Source of the DNA: Succinivibrionaceae bacterium
Lineage (GTDB): Bacteria > Pseudomonadota > Gammaproteobacteria > Enterobacterales > Succinivibrionaceae
Assembly (NCBI GenBank): GCA_019420905.1
Contig: JAHZGH010000004.1
Span: 1 to 7,343, forward strand
Length of the DNA: 7,343 nucleotides
Direction: 5' to 3'
Below the pieces are notes generated by a model that did not search any database, was not told the DNA's origin, and saw nothing but the letters and a program-made list of their open reading frames with translations. This document shows positions 5,830 to 7,343 of this stretch, piece by piece (position 1 is the stretch's first letter; each line of letters starts with the position of its first letter). Made by a program: the position numbers and the translations under genes.

Positions 5830-6999
5830 ATGTTAAAAGTAGAACTTATTTCAACTGGCGATGAAGTTATTACTGGAATGATCGACGATACTAATGCTTC
5901 TTGGTTATGTCAGGAGTTACTAGCATTAGGAATACAGGTTCAAAGACGCTCGACTATTGGAGATAACTTAGATGATTTAGTAAATATCTTAAATGAAAGA
6001 TCTCAGCAATGTGATCTTATATTTTTCAATGGTGGTCTTGGGCCAACTACAGATGATTGCACCACCGAAGCAGTATGTAAGGCACTAAATACTAAAAGTA
6101 TTTTACTTGAATCTTGGTTAGAGCATATAAAAACATGGCATAAATCTCATAACCGCACTATGCCCTCAAGCAATATAAAACAAGCTTATATTCCTATGGG
6201 TGCAAATTTTATTGATAATCCTTGTGGCACAGCCTGCGGCTATATGATCAAAATAAACAAGGCATTATGCTTTTTTACTCCAGGGGTACCATCTGAATTT
6301 AAGGAAATGTACCTTAAACAAATAAAACCTTATCTTCAATCAAATATTATCAATGATTCCTTAACAAAAGTTAAACGTTTATTTACTTTTGGTATTTCAG
6401 AATCACTACTACAAGATAAAATTTCTAAATTGAAAATTCCTAATCATATCGTTATTGGGTATCGCTCTTACTATCCAACTATTGAAATAAAAATTATTGC
6501 GCATGGAGCTAATAAAGAAGAATTTGAAAAAGCTATCACGGATATAAAAAATCTATGTTGCAATTACATATATAGTGAAAATAGCGATGATATTCAAAAG
6601 CAAATTAAAGAGCTAATACAAGATAATTCGATATGTATTTTTGATAACTTAAGCGAAGGTATAATTGCTTCACAACTAAACCAAAGGATTAATAATTTAA
6701 CTTTTTTAGGTACAGCAAAACCTTTTAGTGAAGAATATAAAAACTTGCTTAAATTTGATACTTATAATTATGCTTTAGTATTAAATAAAAGTAATCCTGA
6801 TTCTAAAGCAAAGCTATCTATTTTTGACAATAATCTTCAAAAAAACAGAACTTTCTATATTGAAATAAATGCGACCATAACTTCAAGAAAAAAATATGCC
6901 TATGCTCTTATCTCTCAAATTATATTTCTACAAATATTAAAGTATCAGCAAATAAAAATTAAACCAGATAATGCAGAAGTAATTGAAATAAAATCTTAA
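5830..6999 (+). CDS. CinA-family protein, YfaY-like, with degenerate C-terminal deamidase domain
   Basis: The 389-residue product matches the E. coli YfaY type of CinA-like protein from the first residues (MLKVE..STGDEV). The N-terminal half is a MoaB/Mog-like (molybdopterin-binding fold, COG1058) domain, with STGDEVITG at 8-16, DTNASWL at 20-26, FNGGLGPTTDD at 66-76 and FFTPGVPSEF at 148-157. This domain is associated with pyrophosphatase activity in some CinA proteins. The C-terminal part (about 255-380) is where NMN deamidase (PncC/COG1546) lies. There the usual ESCTGG nucleophile motif reads DNLSEG (272-277), so the serine nucleophile is replaced by Asn and deamidase activity is unlikely. 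The E. coli YfaY motif is also degenerate. The cellular role of this subgroup is not settled and nothing nearby suggests competence. The ATG has only a weak AAAAG site nine bases upstream. It is transcribed away from metA and towards the rRNA operon end. Confidence 0.9.
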   Translation: MLKVELISTGDEVITGMIDDTNASWLCQELLALGIQVQRRSTIGDNLDDLVNILNERSQQCDLIFFNGGLGPTTDDCTTEAVCKALNTKSILLESWLEHIKTWHKSHNRTMPSSNIKQAYIPMGANFIDNPCGTACGYMIKINKALCFFTPGVPSEFKEMYLKQIKPYLQSNIINDSLTKVKRLFTFGISESLLQDKISKLKIPNHIVIGYRSYYPTIEIKIIAHGANKEEFEKAITDIKNLCCNYIYSENSDDIQKQIKELIQDNSICIFDNLSEGIIASQLNQRINNLTFLGTAKPFSEEYKNLLKFDTYNYALVLNKSNPDSKAKLSIFDNNLQKNRTFYIEINATITSRKKYAYALISQIIFLQILKYQQIKIKPDNAEVIEIKS

Positions 7000-7006
7000 A
7001 GTTACC

Positions 7007-7033
7007 AAGACCCTCATAAAAGATGAGAGTCTT
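7007..7033 (+). terminator. Hairpin just after cinA, terminator-like
   Basis: Eight bases after the cinA stop, AAGACCCTCAT (7007-7017) pairs with ATGAGAGTCTT (7023-7033). The stem has 10 bp with one internal C/A mismatch and a 5-base loop. The following sequence GATAAATTT is only weakly T-rich. It probably stabilises or helps end the cinA message, with the hairpin at 7170-7184 as backup. Confidence 0.5.
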
Positions 7034-7063
7034 GATAAATTTCGCTTCTTTCACAATTTTACA

Positions 7064-7087
7064 GTTTAAGGGACTAACCTCTTAAAC
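7064..7087. repeat. Inverted repeat in the convergent cinA-tRNA gap
   Basis: GTTTAAGGG (7064-7072) pairs with CTCTTAAAC (7079-7087), giving nine pairs including one G-U on the plus strand, with a 6-base loop. On the plus strand it is followed by ATATTTTATA, so it may act as a second weak terminator for cinA transcripts. Confidence 0.4.
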
Positions 7088-7134
7088 ATATTTTATAGAC
7101 ACACATATCAGAAAATAAAATGCATATAAGCAAA

Positions 7135-7156
7135 ATATCATACTGATAAATGATAT
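7135..7156. repeat. Inverted repeat beside the rRNA operon terminator
   Basis: ATATCAT (7135-7141) and ATGATAT (7150-7156) form a 7-bp all but GC-free stem with an 8-base loop. It directly adjoins the T tract of the tRNA-Asp terminator. In such AT-rich sequence it may be incidental. Confidence 0.3.
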
Positions 7157-7160
7157 AGAC

Positions 7161-7191
7161 AAAAAAAAACCGGTCTTAAACCGGCATTTTT
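7161..7191 (-). terminator. Intrinsic terminator of the rRNA-tRNA-Asp operon, probably bidirectional
   Basis: On the minus strand, 16 bases after the tRNA CCA end, CCGGT (7184-7180) pairs with ACCGG (7174-7170) around a 5-base loop, followed by nine T residues (7169-7161). On the plus strand the same stem is followed by CA and five T residues (7187-7191), so it may also stop cinA transcripts arriving from the other side. Confidence 0.8.
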
Positions 7192-7200
7192 ACAAATGAT

Positions 7201-7277
7201 TGGCGGAACGGACGGGGATCGAACCCGCGACCTCCTGCGTGACAGGCAGGCATTCTAACCAGCTGAACTACCGCTCC
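7201..7277 (-). tRNA. tRNA-Asp (anticodon GUC)
   Basis: The 77-base minus-strand sequence folds as a complete cloverleaf. The acceptor stem is GGAGCGG with CCGUUCC, followed by discriminator G and an encoded CCA (7203-7201). The anticodon stem is CCUGC/GCAGG around loop CUGUCAC, whose GUC anticodon lies at 7243-7241. The T arm GCGGG-UUCGAUC-CCCGU is intact. It differs from E. coli tRNA-Asp at only a few positions. It lies 13 bases after the 5S rRNA gene on the same strand, so it is the distal tRNA of an rRNA operon, as in some E. coli rrn operons. Confidence 0.97.
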
Positions 7278-7290
7278 GCAACTAATAAGA

Positions 7291-7343
7291 AGCCCGGCGG
7301 TGATCTACTCTCACACAAACGTACGTTGCACTACCATCGACGT
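7291..7343 (-). rRNA. rrf: 5S ribosomal RNA, 3' portion (truncated by window edge)
   Basis: The minus strand reads cgatggtagtg, then gtgagagtag, then ccgccgggctt. These match the loop E/helix IV and closing helix I regions of gammaproteobacterial 5S rRNA. The 5' half lies beyond the right edge. The 3' end is set near 7291 by the end of the expected helix I strand, with an uncertainty of a base or two. The spacing to tRNA-Asp shows a shared transcript. The remainder of an rRNA operon (23S, 16S) is expected to the right. Confidence 0.92.

Noticed and set aside
1..7343. Mobile element, CRISPR array or defence island
   Set aside because: No transposase, integrase, direct repeat array or target-site duplication is visible. 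All long genes are conserved housekeeping genes.

Overview
The window is an AT-rich stretch of bacterial chromosome carrying housekeeping genes, most likely from a gammaproteobacterium. CoaA, BirA, MurA, MurB, MetA and the CinA-like protein all resemble their Escherichia coli counterparts in length and motif placement. The order murB-birA-coaA and the nearby 5S rRNA/tRNA-Asp operon end also recall the E. coli rrnB-murB-birA-coaA neighbourhood. The low GC content combined with this gene set would suit an AT-rich Aeromonadales lineage such as Succinivibrionaceae. That placement is inference and cannot be proved from this sequence alone.

Layout, left to right. Bases 1-48 are unassigned. coaA (pantothenate kinase, 49-999, minus) follows, with a 20-bp perfect palindrome across its stop codon. 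A gene-free 297-base gap (1000-1296) holds the likely coaA promoter. Next, read right to left on the minus strand, comes a compact cluster murA-murB-birA (4518 down to 1297). murA and murB are one base apart, and murB and birA overlap by four bases (GTGA) if the best-supported birA start is used. metA (homoserine O-acyltransferase, minus) lies upstream of murA, separated by 79 bases that contain a 16-bp palindrome. A divergent 320-base region separates metA from a plus-strand cinA-family gene (5830-6999). That gene converges on the end of an rRNA operon on the minus strand: the 3' part of 5S rRNA at the right edge, then tRNA-Asp(GUC), then an intrinsic terminator. The convergent region between cinA and the tRNA is rich in inverted repeats.

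Functionally, MurA and MurB catalyse the two successive committed steps from UDP-GlcNAc to UDP-MurNAc for peptidoglycan. BirA attaches biotin to carrier proteins and, through its N-terminal helix-turn-helix, probably represses biotin genes. CoaA starts coenzyme A synthesis. MetA activates homoserine for methionine synthesis using an acyl-CoA. The CinA-like protein has an intact N-terminal MoaB/Mog-like domain and a degenerate C-terminal deamidase domain.

I found no mobile element, CRISPR array, toxin-antitoxin pair, defence gene or clearly new system. The observations most worth a second look are an Asp at the acyl-CoA specificity position 111 of MetA, the murA-murB-birA linkage, two substitutions in the BirA biotinyl-AMP loop, and several palindromes in non-coding sequence.
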